Below are positions 23,654-29,864 of a stretch of DNA of 29,864 nt, piece by piece; within the stretch, counting starts at the first letter, position 1, and every line of letters begins with the position of its first letter. A model generated the notes under the pieces. It was not told where the DNA came from, searched no databases, and saw only the letters and a list, made by a program, of their open reading frames with translations. The stretch is from an uncultured Eubacteriales bacterium (GTDB lineage: Bacteria > Bacillota > Clostridia > Oscillospirales > Oscillospiraceae), in the NCBI GenBank assembly GCA_900556935.1, contig USQL01000015.1, positions 1 through 29,864 on the forward strand, given 5' to 3'. The position numbers and the translations under genes were made by a program.

Positions 23654-23682
23654 GGGCGGTGCGTCGCGCAGCGAATCAAAAT
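23654..23682. repeat. Dispersed repeat family 1, partial copy E
   Basis: Carries only the inner block GGGCGGTGCGTCGCGCAGCG followed by AATCAAAAT, as in copies A and D. Between here and 23793 the sequence is non-coding with a few short hairpins (GGCTCGGCGTAGCCGAG at 23734 or so) and nothing else recognisable. Confidence 0.6.
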
Positions 23683-23792
23683 GATCATAGCTGTCAGGGC
23701 AGCTATACCATAAAAAGGGATGCTGGCTCGGCGTAGCCGAGACTGATGAGGGGCGGTACGCAGAACCGATGTGAAAAAACCTCGGGCGAATT

Positions 23793-23868
23793 CGTATACC
23801 CCCGGACGGAAGCTAAAAAAGCCTTCTCAGGCTTCCGAAGGTCCCCGCCGCAGCGGGGGAATGTGGAG
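23793..23868 (-). repeat. Dispersed repeat family 2, copy 2 (inverted)
   Basis: The reverse complement of the unit at 1-75, with nearly all positions shared over the outer parts (CTCCACATTCCCCCGC and GTATACG ends). The central hairpin differs: CCTTCGGAAGC and GAGAAGG here, against CCTTCTCC/GGAGAAGG in copy 1. It faces copy 3 across a 104-base spacer without a gene. Confidence 0.75.
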
Positions 23869-23972
23869 GGGACACCTGTAGAAAGTGCCGGGGGTAGTAA
23901 GAAAGTATAGCCAAAACACGGATTTTAAAGCTTGAACGTCTATTTCAGCACGGCAATCCCGCAAGGGATCCC

Positions 23973-24041
23973 CTCCACATCCGCCTGCGGGCACCTTCTC
24001 CAGCAGGAGAAGGCAGGGGGGCTTGCCCATCAGGGTATACG
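23973..24041 (+). repeat. Dispersed repeat family 2, copy 3
   Basis: Begins CTCCACATCCGCCTGCGG, contains CCTTCTCCAGCAGGAGAAGG and ends CAGGGTATACG. It is the most diverged copy and about seven bases shorter. Together with copy 2 it makes an imperfect long inverted repeat. Confidence 0.65.
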
Positions 24042-24053
24042 TTTATTTATCAT

Positions 24054-24096
24054 ACTCAATCCCGTCGGCTTTCGGGCGGCAGGCTAGCCGCCCCCA
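24054..24096 (-). repeat. Dispersed repeat family 1, partial copy F inside a gene
   Basis: Contains CCCGTCGGCTTTCGGGCGGC and GGCTAGCCGCC, corresponding to the inner half of copies A and B in the opposite direction. It supplies the last dozen codons and the stop codon of the truncated antitoxin gene. Confidence 0.6.
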
Positions 24097-24262
24097 TAGC
24101 GGAAAAATCCCTATTTTCGTTCTTTCCTTGCACCATGTGCTGTTCAAGTTCGGCAGCAATTACCCAACGAATTACCTCATATTCGGGCTTCTGTGCCTCG
24201 TATTCCGCAGCAAAATCCGGGTCCTTTCGCTGCTGGTTCAAATATCTTTGAAAATCACTCAT
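24056..24262 (-). pseudogene. Truncated HigA-like antitoxin, end replaced by a repeat
   Basis: 68 codons. The first 38 residues (MSDFQRYLNQQRKDPDFAAE then YEAQKPEYEVIRWVIAAE) resemble the N-terminal extension of HigA/XRE-type antitoxins, which continues into an HTH in intact proteins. Here the helix-turn-helix is missing: the frame runs into a partial copy of repeat family 1, which encodes GAASLPPESRRD and the stop. A very strong ribosome site (GGAGGAGG, seven bases) precedes the ATG. It probably cannot bind DNA; whether the product is still made is open. Confidence 0.55.
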
Positions 24263-24326
24263 GGGGATGCCTCCTCCTGTTTTCTTTATAAAGCTTATAC
24301 ATCTCCTCCGCGCCGCTAATGCTTCT
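24255..24326 (-). pseudogene. Possible C-terminal scrap of a toxin gene upstream of the antitoxin
   Basis: A reading frame ending SISGAEEMYKLYKENRRRHP-HE-stop overlaps the antitoxin start (ATGAGTGA) and contains its ribosome site, the arrangement expected of a toxin-antitoxin pair. Upstream the frame becomes proline-rich and unlike any toxin. Weak evidence. The remaining gap up to 24599 holds a CCCCGG/CCGGGG hairpin at about 24336-24350 and no gene I can support. Confidence 0.25.
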
Positions 24327-24599
24327 GAAAAGAATCCCCGGCTTCCGGGGCGGGATGTGGGGTGGCAGAGGCTTTTGCAGAACCTGGGAAAGGGACAGAG
24401 GCTTTACAGTGGTTTTCATGGAGGTTCACCCGCGCTTTCGGCTTTTTTCTTCCATTATAGACAGGCATTCCCCGGCCGTCAACACAGAAAAGACGGGGAA
24501 GCAGGAAGAAAAAACCGGGAATGGCTCGATTCTGCCGGGGTAAACTGAATGCATATGGAGGAAAAAACGGAAAAATTTCTTAATTTGACAGGAAACTAC

Positions 24600-24628
24600 T
24601 TTCCAAACCGTCCGGAATATGCTATAAT
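24600..24628 (+). promoter_or_regulatory. Promoter of the surface-glycan cluster
   Basis: -35 TTTCCA (24600-24605), 17-base spacer, -10 TATAAT (24623-24628) preceded by TGC, an extended -10. The start codon of the first gene is 40 bases downstream. Confidence 0.65.
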
Positions 24629-24667
24629 GCTCGAAGATTATGAGTATGAGAGTAAAGAGGCGAAACT

Positions 24668-25762
24668 ATGAAATTATCCGATGTTTCTGTAGTCCTTCCG
24701 TCCCTGGACCCGGATGAAAAGCTGGATGCCGTGATTGATGGGCTTCTGGAGTACGGCTTTACAGATATTATTCTGGTCAACGATGGGTCCAAGCCCGAAA
24801 ATCTGCCCCGCTTTCAGCACGCGGCGGACACCCACCCCGAGGTCCATCTGCTCCACCACCCGGTGAACCGGGGCAAGGGGGCGGCCCTGAAAACCGCCTT
24901 TGCCTACTTCCTGGAAAATCGCCCGGAGGGAAAGGGCGTTGTCACCGTGGACGGGGACAATCAGCACCACCCGGAGGACACCAGAACCTGCGCGGAGCGG
25001 ATGCTGGAAACCGGCCATGTGGTTTTGGGCTGCCGGGATTTTACCCTGCCCCATGTGCCTGCCAGAAGCCGCTTCGGAAACCACACCACCTCCCTGGTGT
25101 TCAAGCTGTTCTGCGGCATGACCATTTCCGATACCCAGACCGGCCTGCGGGCAATTCCCAGAAGCGCGGTGGAAAAATTTGGCTCCGTCTCCGGGGAACG
25201 GTTCGAGTACGAGACCAATATGCTTCTGGCCATGAAGACCATGGGCATCCCCTACGAGGAGGTCAAAATCCGCACCGTCTATATCGAAGAGAACAAGAGC
25301 TCCCATTTCCACGCCATCAAGGATTCCTGGCGGATTTACAAGCTGATTTTGAAGCATTTCTTCCGCTACACCCTGAGTTCCCTGGTCTGTGCCGGGGTGG
25401 ACGCCGGGATGTTTGCCCTGCTGGACGGAACCCTTCGGTCCGCCTCTGTGGCGGTCCACGTCACGGTTCCCTATGTGGGGGCGAGGGTGGTATCGTCCCT
25501 GCTCAATTTTTTCCTCAATAAAAAGCTGGTGTTCCAGTCGGAGGAGAAGACGGGAAAGGCCCTGCTCAAATATTATCTTCTGGCCGTCCCCCAGATGGCT
25601 GCCCAGATGCTGCTGACCAACGGGGTTTACAAGCTTTTCGGTGTCAGCGATACCGCGGGCGGGGTGCGTACATTGTGGTATGTCATCGTGATGGTGTGCC
25701 TGTATTTCATCAGCTATACGATCCAGCAGCGCTGGGTCTTTGCAAAGCAAGACAAACAGTGA
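24668..25762 (+). CDS. Glycosyltransferase family 2 / GtrA fusion (DPM1-like)
   Basis: 364 residues in two parts. Residues 1-228 are a DPM1-like GT-A transferase: SVVLPSLDPDEKL, VNDGS (37-41), VDGDNQHHPED with the metal-binding D95-x-D97, and SDTQTGLRAI. Such enzymes move mannose, glucose or a related sugar from a nucleotide donor to undecaprenyl or polyprenyl phosphate. Residues 231-357 are a GtrA domain with four membrane segments (FFRYTLSSLVCAGVDAGMFA to ISYTIQQRWVF), which is thought to flip the lipid-linked sugar. Transferase and flippase thus lie in one chain. ATG follows AAAGAGG. First gene of a four-gene run; the sugar is unknown. Confidence 0.9.
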   Translation: MKLSDVSVVLPSLDPDEKLDAVIDGLLEYGFTDIILVNDGSKPENLPRFQHAADTHPEVHLLHHPVNRGKGAALKTAFAYFLENRPEGKGVVTVDGDNQHHPEDTRTCAERMLETGHVVLGCRDFTLPHVPARSRFGNHTTSLVFKLFCGMTISDTQTGLRAIPRSAVEKFGSVSGERFEYETNMLLAMKTMGIPYEEVKIRTVYIEENKSSHFHAIKDSWRIYKLILKHFFRYTLSSLVCAGVDAGMFALLDGTLRSASVAVHVTVPYVGARVVSSLLNFFLNKKLVFQSEEKTGKALLKYYLLAVPQMAAQMLLTNGVYKLFGVSDTAGGVRTLWYVIVMVCLYFISYTIQQRWVFAKQDKQ

Positions 25763-25773
25763 GGTAAACGACT

Positions 25774-26961
25774 ATGCAAAATAAAACCCCAAGCCGGGGT
25801 CCGGCAAGCCGCAGCGGCTATTCGGCCCAGGCCAACGTTTCCGTGAAGCCCCCCAAGAAGAAGGGAAGCGGCGTGGTGGGAAGAATCGTCCGCCGGTTTT
25901 TCCTGCTGCTCTTCACGGTGCTGATTCTGGTGCTGGGCGCGCTGTGCCTGGTGATGAATCTGGTGTTCAACGGCCCCTCTCCCGCGGCCCGGAAGGTGCT
26001 GACCATGTCCCTTTTGGAGCCCAGCGCCACCAAGTGGATTCCCGGCGTATTTATGGACCAGGCGGTGGTGGACAGCATCCGCAATGAGGGCAGCGACCTG
26101 GAGCTGGATGCTTCCACGGACCTGAGCCAGGTGGTCATCAACCGGGGCGGTACCATCTCCGGCAGCGAGAGCCACGAGTGGGACAACTACGCCGACGGCA
26201 TCCGCATCGAGGAGTATAAGGGCAAGACCTTCAACGCCCACATTATGATCATCAAGGACCCCTCCCGCGTGTCCCTGGGGGCCTCCTACAATTATAACGG
26301 CTCCAACGCCTCCGGCTTCTCCACCTCCAACCCCGGCATTCGTCTGAATCAGGTCATGGCAAGCTACCCGGAGATTACCGCGGTCGTTAACGCCGGTGCC
26401 TTTAACGATGACGGCACGGCCAACTCCACCGTCGGCTCTGTCCCCGCGGGCCTGACCATTTCCGGCGGCCAGGTGGTTTCCAATGTGAACAGCGGCATGG
26501 TGCCCGAGGAGGGCTTCGCGGGCTTCAATACCGACGATGTGCTGGTGGTTGCCAAGAGCATGACCGCCGCCCAGGCCGCCGAGCAGAACATCCGGGACGG
26601 CTGTGAGTTCGGTCCTGTGCTGATTGTCAACGGCGAGGTGAACCAGGCGGTGTATTCCGGCAACTCCGGCTACAACCCCCGTACCGCCATCGGCCAGCGG
26701 CAGGATGGCGCAGTGATTTTCGTCTGTGCCGACGGCCGCCAGGCCGGTTCCATCGGTGCCACCTATAAGGACATCATCGATATTCTCCAGGAGTACGGCG
26801 CGTTCAATGCCTGCAACATGGACGGCGGCTCCTCCTCCATCATGTACTACCGGGATACCGAGGGCCGCTACGGCGAGGCCGGTCAGGTGCAGATGATCAA
26901 CAGCTACTCCGTATTGCAGTCCGAGCCCAGAAGAATGCCTGACTTCTGGATGATCAAGTAA
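25774..26961 (+). CDS. Membrane-anchored phosphodiester glycosidase family protein (NAGPA domain)
   Basis: 395 residues. A basic cytoplasmic N-terminus (PPKKKGSG), one membrane helix (about 42-65) and an extracytoplasmic domain of the NAGPA/DUF2233 family, which includes the enzyme that uncovers mannose-6-phosphate and bacterial proteins of exopolysaccharide loci. Family blocks: VVNAGAFNDDG, GPVLIVNGEVN, NPRTAIGQRQDGAVIF, GATYKDIIDILQEYGAFNAC and NMDGGSSSIMYY. The domain hydrolyses sugar-1-phosphate diesters, so the substrate may be a phosphosugar in a wall teichoic acid or capsule. It starts 11 bases after the GT2-GtrA gene and shares its N-terminal design with the next gene. Confidence 0.87.
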   Translation: MQNKTPSRGPASRSGYSAQANVSVKPPKKKGSGVVGRIVRRFFLLLFTVLILVLGALCLVMNLVFNGPSPAARKVLTMSLLEPSATKWIPGVFMDQAVVDSIRNEGSDLELDASTDLSQVVINRGGTISGSESHEWDNYADGIRIEEYKGKTFNAHIMIIKDPSRVSLGASYNYNGSNASGFSTSNPGIRLNQVMASYPEITAVVNAGAFNDDGTANSTVGSVPAGLTISGGQVVSNVNSGMVPEEGFAGFNTDDVLVVAKSMTAAQAAEQNIRDGCEFGPVLIVNGEVNQAVYSGNSGYNPRTAIGQRQDGAVIFVCADGRQAGSIGATYKDIIDILQEYGAFNACNMDGGSSSIMYYRDTEGRYGEAGQVQMINSYSVLQSEPRRMPDFWMIK

Positions 26962-26975
26962 GGGGGCGGAACGAC

Positions 26976-28577
26976 ATGTATCAAGGTAAATTCGAAGCCA
27001 AAAACCGTCCCGCGTCCAGGGGCCCTGTGCCCGAAATCCAGGAGGAGCAGCGCCAGGCCTATAAGCCCCACCAGAGCGCGGCCAACGCCGCCCGGCAGCA
27101 GATTCCCCAGGCCCGGCCCCAGCAGGGCAGAACCCAGATGCCGCCCCAGCAGGGCACCCGGCCCACCCAGGGCGCACCCCGGCCCCAGCAGCGGCCCGCG
27201 GCCCCCGTGGCGGAGCCCAAGAAGAAGGGCCCCCGCATCGGCGGTGTGATTTTCTACACCCTGTATTTCCTGTTCATCGCCGTTTTCTGCCTGGGCACCT
27301 TCTTAGGGCTCAACTATCTGGAAGGGTGGCTGGAGGACTACGAGGCCGCCCAGCCCACCGCCAAGAGCGAGGAGGTATTCCACCAGCTCTTTGATAACCC
27401 GGATTGGGCAAACCTCTACAGCCTGGCGGGCATTCAGGATTCCGCCTACGAGGGCAAGGATGCCTTTGCCGCCTATATGAACGAGAAGGTTGCGGGCACG
27501 CCTTTGACCTATGTGGAGACCTCCAACGGCCTGTCTGAGGATAAGAAGTATTATGTAAAGCTGAATGACGAGCGCATCGCCTTCTTTACCCTGACCAACA
27601 AGGCGGAGAAGAAGACCGATATCCCCGACTGGGAGCTGGGCACCGTCAGCCTGTCCTTCGATAGAGCCAACGGCTACCTCATCCAGAAGGTGGACGGCCA
27701 TACGGCCTACGTCAACGGCGTGGCCCTGGACGACAGCTTCACCATCCAGACCACCTCCACCACCGCCTCCGAGTACCTGCCCATCACAGCCACCGGCGAC
27801 AAGATTGATGTTCAGAGCATCACCGGCCTGATGATGAAACCCACCGTGTCCATCAAGGACCAGAACGGCACGGATATGCCCGTGGTCTACGACGAGGAGA
27901 CCGGCATGTACGTGGAGCAGACCGAGTCCAATACCATCACGGAGGACGAAAAGTCCGTGGTCATCGGCGCGCTGGAAGCCTACTCCGAGTATATGATCAA
28001 CGCCAGCGGTGCCCGGGCGGCGGTTGCCAAGTATTTTGACTCCTCCTCCGATGCCTATACGGACATCGTCAACATGGGCAAGGAGCTGTGGATGAACTCT
28101 GACCGGGGCCACCGGTTCCTGAACGAAAACGTCACCGAGTATATCAAGTACGGCGATGACCTGTTCTATGCCCGCGGTCAGGTGACCCTGAACGTGGCCC
28201 TGAAGGACGGCAGCACCAAGGATTACAACGTGGATATGGCCCTGTTCTTCCGCAAGAAGAACAGCAAGTGGCTGTGCTATGGCATGACCAACGAGAACGT
28301 CACCAAGCCTGTGGGCAAGGTCCGCATCACCTTCATCAACGACGGCGTGACCCTGTCCAGTGAGTTCTACCAGACCGATGCCGCCAGCATCGACACCCCT
28401 GTGGTCACCGCCCCCGAGGGCAAGACCTTTACCGGCTGGGTGCGGGAGGATGTGGTCGGCGGCCAGAAGCAGCTGACAGTGGTATTCAGCCCCGACGAAA
28501 ACGGCCATGTATCCATCCCCTCCGGCACCACCCTGACCCCCATGACCCTGTACGCCCTGTTTGAGGATGCACAGTAA
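26976..28577 (+). CDS. Membrane-anchored protein with Q/P-rich cytoplasmic tail, unknown function
   Basis: 533 residues, family not recognised. Residues 1-88 are a cytoplasmic low-complexity tail rich in Gln, Pro and Arg, ending AEPKKKGPR; one membrane helix follows (90-114). Outside, about 120-450 forms an alpha/beta region in which EEVFHQLFDNPDWANLYSLA and ALEAYSEYMINASGARAAVA each look like the first helix of an NTF2-like/SnoaL-type fold, possibly two copies; LFFRKKNSKWLCYGM is typical of the last strand of such folds. The final 85 residues, with TFINDGV and GKTFTGW...MTLYALFE, resemble an InlB B-repeat/Listeria-Bacteroides module, common in surface proteins. Its place after the NAGPA protein suggests a shared envelope complex. 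Confidence 0.8.
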   Translation: MYQGKFEAKNRPASRGPVPEIQEEQRQAYKPHQSAANAARQQIPQARPQQGRTQMPPQQGTRPTQGAPRPQQRPAAPVAEPKKKGPRIGGVIFYTLYFLFIAVFCLGTFLGLNYLEGWLEDYEAAQPTAKSEEVFHQLFDNPDWANLYSLAGIQDSAYEGKDAFAAYMNEKVAGTPLTYVETSNGLSEDKKYYVKLNDERIAFFTLTNKAEKKTDIPDWELGTVSLSFDRANGYLIQKVDGHTAYVNGVALDDSFTIQTTSTTASEYLPITATGDKIDVQSITGLMMKPTVSIKDQNGTDMPVVYDEETGMYVEQTESNTITEDEKSVVIGALEAYSEYMINASGARAAVAKYFDSSSDAYTDIVNMGKELWMNSDRGHRFLNENVTEYIKYGDDLFYARGQVTLNVALKDGSTKDYNVDMALFFRKKNSKWLCYGMTNENVTKPVGKVRITFINDGVTLSSEFYQTDAASIDTPVVTAPEGKTFTGWVREDVVGGQKQLTVVFSPDENGHVSIPSGTTLTPMTLYALFEDAQ

Positions 28578-28590
28578 CCCTGTAGAAACT

Positions 28591-28703
28591 CCGTAGGGGC
28601 GGCTATCAGCCGCCCGCAGACCGGCGGAACAGAGTGCGCGGTAAAAAGCGCCGCTCCGGAGGCTGACAAGGGAAGGTGACGGTGCGGCCTGCCGCTCCTA
28701 CGG
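28591..28703. repeat. Dispersed repeat family 1, copy C
   Basis: Bounded by CCGTAGGGGCGGC and GCCGCTCCTACGG, a clear imperfect terminal inverted repeat. It holds the inner hairpin GGCGGCTATCAGCCGCC, as in copy B. It occupies most of the 154-base gap between the unknown protein and the PAP2 gene and ends just before the latter's ribosome site. Confidence 0.75.
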
Positions 28704-28731
28704 AAAAAGACAATAGAAAAGGAGAGAACCT

Positions 28732-29334
28732 ATGTTCACAGCCCTGCAAGCCCTGCTGAACACCTGGGCGGTGTCCTTTGACCTGCCCATCCTGGATTGG
28801 ATTCAGGCCCATCTGCAGTGCGGCTTCCTGGATAAGGTCATGCCCGTCATCACCCTGTTTGGTGACGGCGGCGTGTTCTGGATTCTGGTGGCCGTCGCCC
28901 TGCTGCTCTTCGCAAAGTACCGAAAAACCGGTTTTTCCATGGGTATGGCCCTGATTCTGGGACTGCTGGTGTGCAATATTTTCCTGAAGCCCCAGGTCGC
29001 CCGGATTCGTCCATATGATTATCAGTGGCAGTATTTCCAAAAGGAAATCACCCTTTTAATCTCCGCCCAGCACGATTTTTCCTTCCCATCCGGCCACACC
29101 ATCGCCTCTTTCGAGGCCTGCACGGTGCTGATGCTCCACGACAAGCGCATGGGCATCCCGGCCACGGTTCTGGCCATTCTCATTGCCTTCTCCCGCCTGT
29201 ACCTGTATGTCCACTACCCGACCGATGTCCTGGTCTCCCTGGTCCTCGGCATCCTCTTCGGCTTCCTGGGCAACTTCCTGGTGAACCTCATCTACAAGAA
29301 GTTCGTCTACAAGGGCAAGTATATTGAAGAATAA
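28732..29334 (+). CDS. PAP2 family membrane phosphatase
   Basis: 200 residues, about six membrane segments. The three PAP2 motifs are complete: KPQVARIRP (86-94), PSGH (119-122) and SRLYLYVHYPTD (154-165, catalytic His161). Enzymes of this type dephosphorylate undecaprenyl pyrophosphate or other lipid phosphates on the outer face of the membrane; next to a polyprenyl-phosphate glycosyltransferase, carrier-lipid recycling is the likeliest task. ATG follows AAAGGAGAG. A strong terminator comes directly after the stop. Confidence 0.93.
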   Translation: MFTALQALLNTWAVSFDLPILDWIQAHLQCGFLDKVMPVITLFGDGGVFWILVAVALLLFAKYRKTGFSMGMALILGLLVCNIFLKPQVARIRPYDYQWQYFQKEITLLISAQHDFSFPSGHTIASFEACTVLMLHDKRMGIPATVLAILIAFSRLYLYVHYPTDVLVSLVLGILFGFLGNFLVNLIYKKFVYKGKYIEE

Positions 29335-29340
29335 GTTGAA

Positions 29341-29380
29341 AAAAACCGGTGAGCGGCTGATGTGCCGTTCACCGGTTTTT
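29341..29380 (+). terminator. Rho-independent terminator after the PAP2 gene
   Basis: AAAAACCGGTGA (29341-29352) pairs perfectly with TCACCGGTTTTT (29369-29380). The stem continues through CGGC/GCCG to a six-base loop. The T-run is part of the stem, so it works in both directions. Confidence 0.9.
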
Positions 29381-29427
29381 GAAGAAATCAGTAATCGTAA
29401 ATAGGGAATAAGTGATTGGAAAAACCA

Positions 29428-29450
29428 GGCCGCGCCCTTTCGGCGCGGCC
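29428..29450. other. Strong GC hairpin without T-run
   Basis: GGCCGCGCC-CTTTC-GGCGCGGCC, a perfect nine-base stem, followed by CTATCTCTTAC. It may be a second, weaker terminator. The stretch 29460-29538 shows nothing recognisable. Confidence 0.45.
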
Positions 29451-29538
29451 CTATCTCTTACTATATCACAATCCGCACCTTTTGGACAGGTGTCATTTTC
29501 AATCAAAATGGTGTAGAAATCTTGTGTAACCTGCGCTC

Positions 29539-29567
29539 TTGCAAAGATGGGAATGGTGTGCTACTAT
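29539..29567 (+). promoter_or_regulatory. Candidate promoter of the leader-peptide region
   Basis: -35 TTGCAA (29539-29544), 17-base spacer, -10 TACTAT (29562-29567), overlapped by TATAAA at 29565-29570. Moderate match only. Confidence 0.4.
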
Positions 29568-29591
29568 AAAGGCACAAAAGGAGTGAGTCCA

Positions 29592-29600
29592 ATGAAGTAA
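29592..29600 (+). CDS. Two-codon minigene (Met-Lys-stop)
   Basis: ATG AAG TAA placed eight bases after AAAAGGAG, a good ribosome site. It is too short for protein function but can load a ribosome. It lies 32 bases upstream of a second small ORF with its own strong site and may be part of a translation-based control leader. Chance occurrence cannot be excluded. Confidence 0.35.
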   Translation: MK

Positions 29601-29632
29601 GAGAACCCACTCAACAGAAACGGAGGTTACAA

Positions 29633-29665
29633 ATGAAGCTGCAAATTGATATCGAACAGAAATGA
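29633..29665 (+). CDS. 10-residue leader peptide ORF overlapping a terminator
   Basis: Encodes MKLQIDIEQK and starts six bases after GGAGG. The stop codon TGA (29663-29665) lies inside the rising arm of the terminator at 29659-29708, so a ribosome finishing this ORF would prevent the hairpin from forming. This is the layout of translational attenuation leaders. No structural gene follows within the window. Confidence 0.5.
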   Translation: MKLQIDIEQK

Positions 29666-29708
29666 CCCTCGGCTGGTGGTGTAAGACAGTCGAGGGTCAT
29701 TTCTTTTT
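29659..29708 (+). terminator. Intrinsic terminator fused to the leader ORF
   Basis: GAAATGACCCTCG (29659-29671) and CGAGGGTCATTTC (29691-29703) form a perfect 13-base stem (14 with the flanking A-T) and a 19-base loop, followed by TTTTT (29704-29708). Confidence 0.88.
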
Positions 29709-29761
29709 GCCGTGGGGCTATGGGCTTGAAGGAATTTTCGCAATTGCTGTGGATGTTCAGC

Positions 29762-29864
29762 AGGACAATTGCACGAGTTACAATTCTGTGAACAAATTCC
29801 AGCAATATGCCGTAGGGGCGGTGCGTCGCGCAGCGAATCAAAATCCAACGATTGCCGGTGGCAA
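29762..29864. repeat. Dispersed repeat family 1, copy D (cut by window end)
   Basis: Starts GGACAATTGCACGAGTTAC, as in copies A and B, then CCGTAGGGGCGG and GCGTCGCGCAGCGAATC, and runs off the window in CGATTGCCGGTGGCAA. Between TTCTGTGAAC and the CCGTAGGGG block it has about 20 extra bases. Confidence 0.7.

Noticed and set aside
23640..24100. Clustered repeats considered as a CRISPR array
   Set aside because: Units differ in length and direction and lack regular spacers; they fit dispersed elements.
24261..24548. Plus-strand 95-codon ORF in the gap before the glycan cluster
   Set aside because: No ribosome site and no recognisable motif; it runs antisense through the toxin-antitoxin remnant.
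25714..27177. Long minus-strand open frame opposite the phosphodiester glycosidase gene
   Set aside because: Shadow of a gene with recognisable family motifs; the antisense product is a Gly/Ala/His-rich string without motifs.
27303..28508. Minus-strand 401-codon frame
   Set aside because: Shadow of the plus-strand membrane-anchored protein, which has a ribosome site and operon context.

Overview
The window reads as part of a chromosome of a moderately high-GC, low-copy-repeat-rich Clostridia, most likely an uncultured gut member of the Oscillospirales. The basis is the Bacillus/Clostridium-type PurF with a propeptide and Fe-S cysteines, the YtrA-type GntR/ABC cassette, strong AGGAGG ribosome sites, and short interspersed repeats of the kind common in that group. 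The taxon is inferred, not proven. No tRNA, rRNA, CRISPR array or complete insertion sequence was seen.

Layout. 1-3.0 kb: a repeat copy, the minus-strand pair rlmA-prfA (23S rRNA methyltransferase, release factor 1), a divergent secreted polysaccharide deacetylase and a small Cys-rich ORF. 3.1-5.1 kb: a decayed, AT-richer type I restriction-modification locus on the minus strand. It has an XRE regulator, an HsdM cut down to its N-terminal domain, an apparently full-length RhuM-family protein and a 50-codon HsdS remnant, all chained by short overlaps. 5.1-7.7 kb: a repeat, a membrane protein plus cdsA, and a Crp/Fnr regulator with its own promoter and a palindrome in its leader. 7.7-10.3 kb: another repeat and an SsuABC/NMT1-like uptake operon. 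10.6-14.5 kb: a compositionally different operon for FecBCD-type metal/siderophore/corrinoid uptake with an embedded SAM methyltransferase. It ends at a striking nested terminator shared with carB.

14.6-20.5 kb: the minus-strand operon purF-carA-carB, with overlapping genes. It is driven by a consensus promoter that is followed at once by an attenuator-like hairpin. 20.5-23.6 kb: a GntR (YtrA-type) regulator, ABC ATPase and large membrane permease, with a promoter/operator that can be read from the sequence. 23.6-24.6 kb: a graveyard of repeats plus a truncated antitoxin gene. 24.6-29.4 kb: a plus-strand surface-glycan cluster with a GT2-GtrA fusion, a phosphodiester glycosidase, an unrecognised membrane-anchored protein and a PAP2 phosphatase, closed by a strong terminator. 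29.4-29.86 kb: a leader-like region with a two-codon minigene and a 10-codon ORF running into an intrinsic terminator, then another repeat copy cut by the window edge.

The most interesting points are the coupled remnant type I locus that keeps an intact RhuM, the leader peptide/terminator at the right edge, the purF-carAB attenuator, the methyltransferase inside the FecBCD-type operon, and the two dispersed repeat families that invade or truncate genes.
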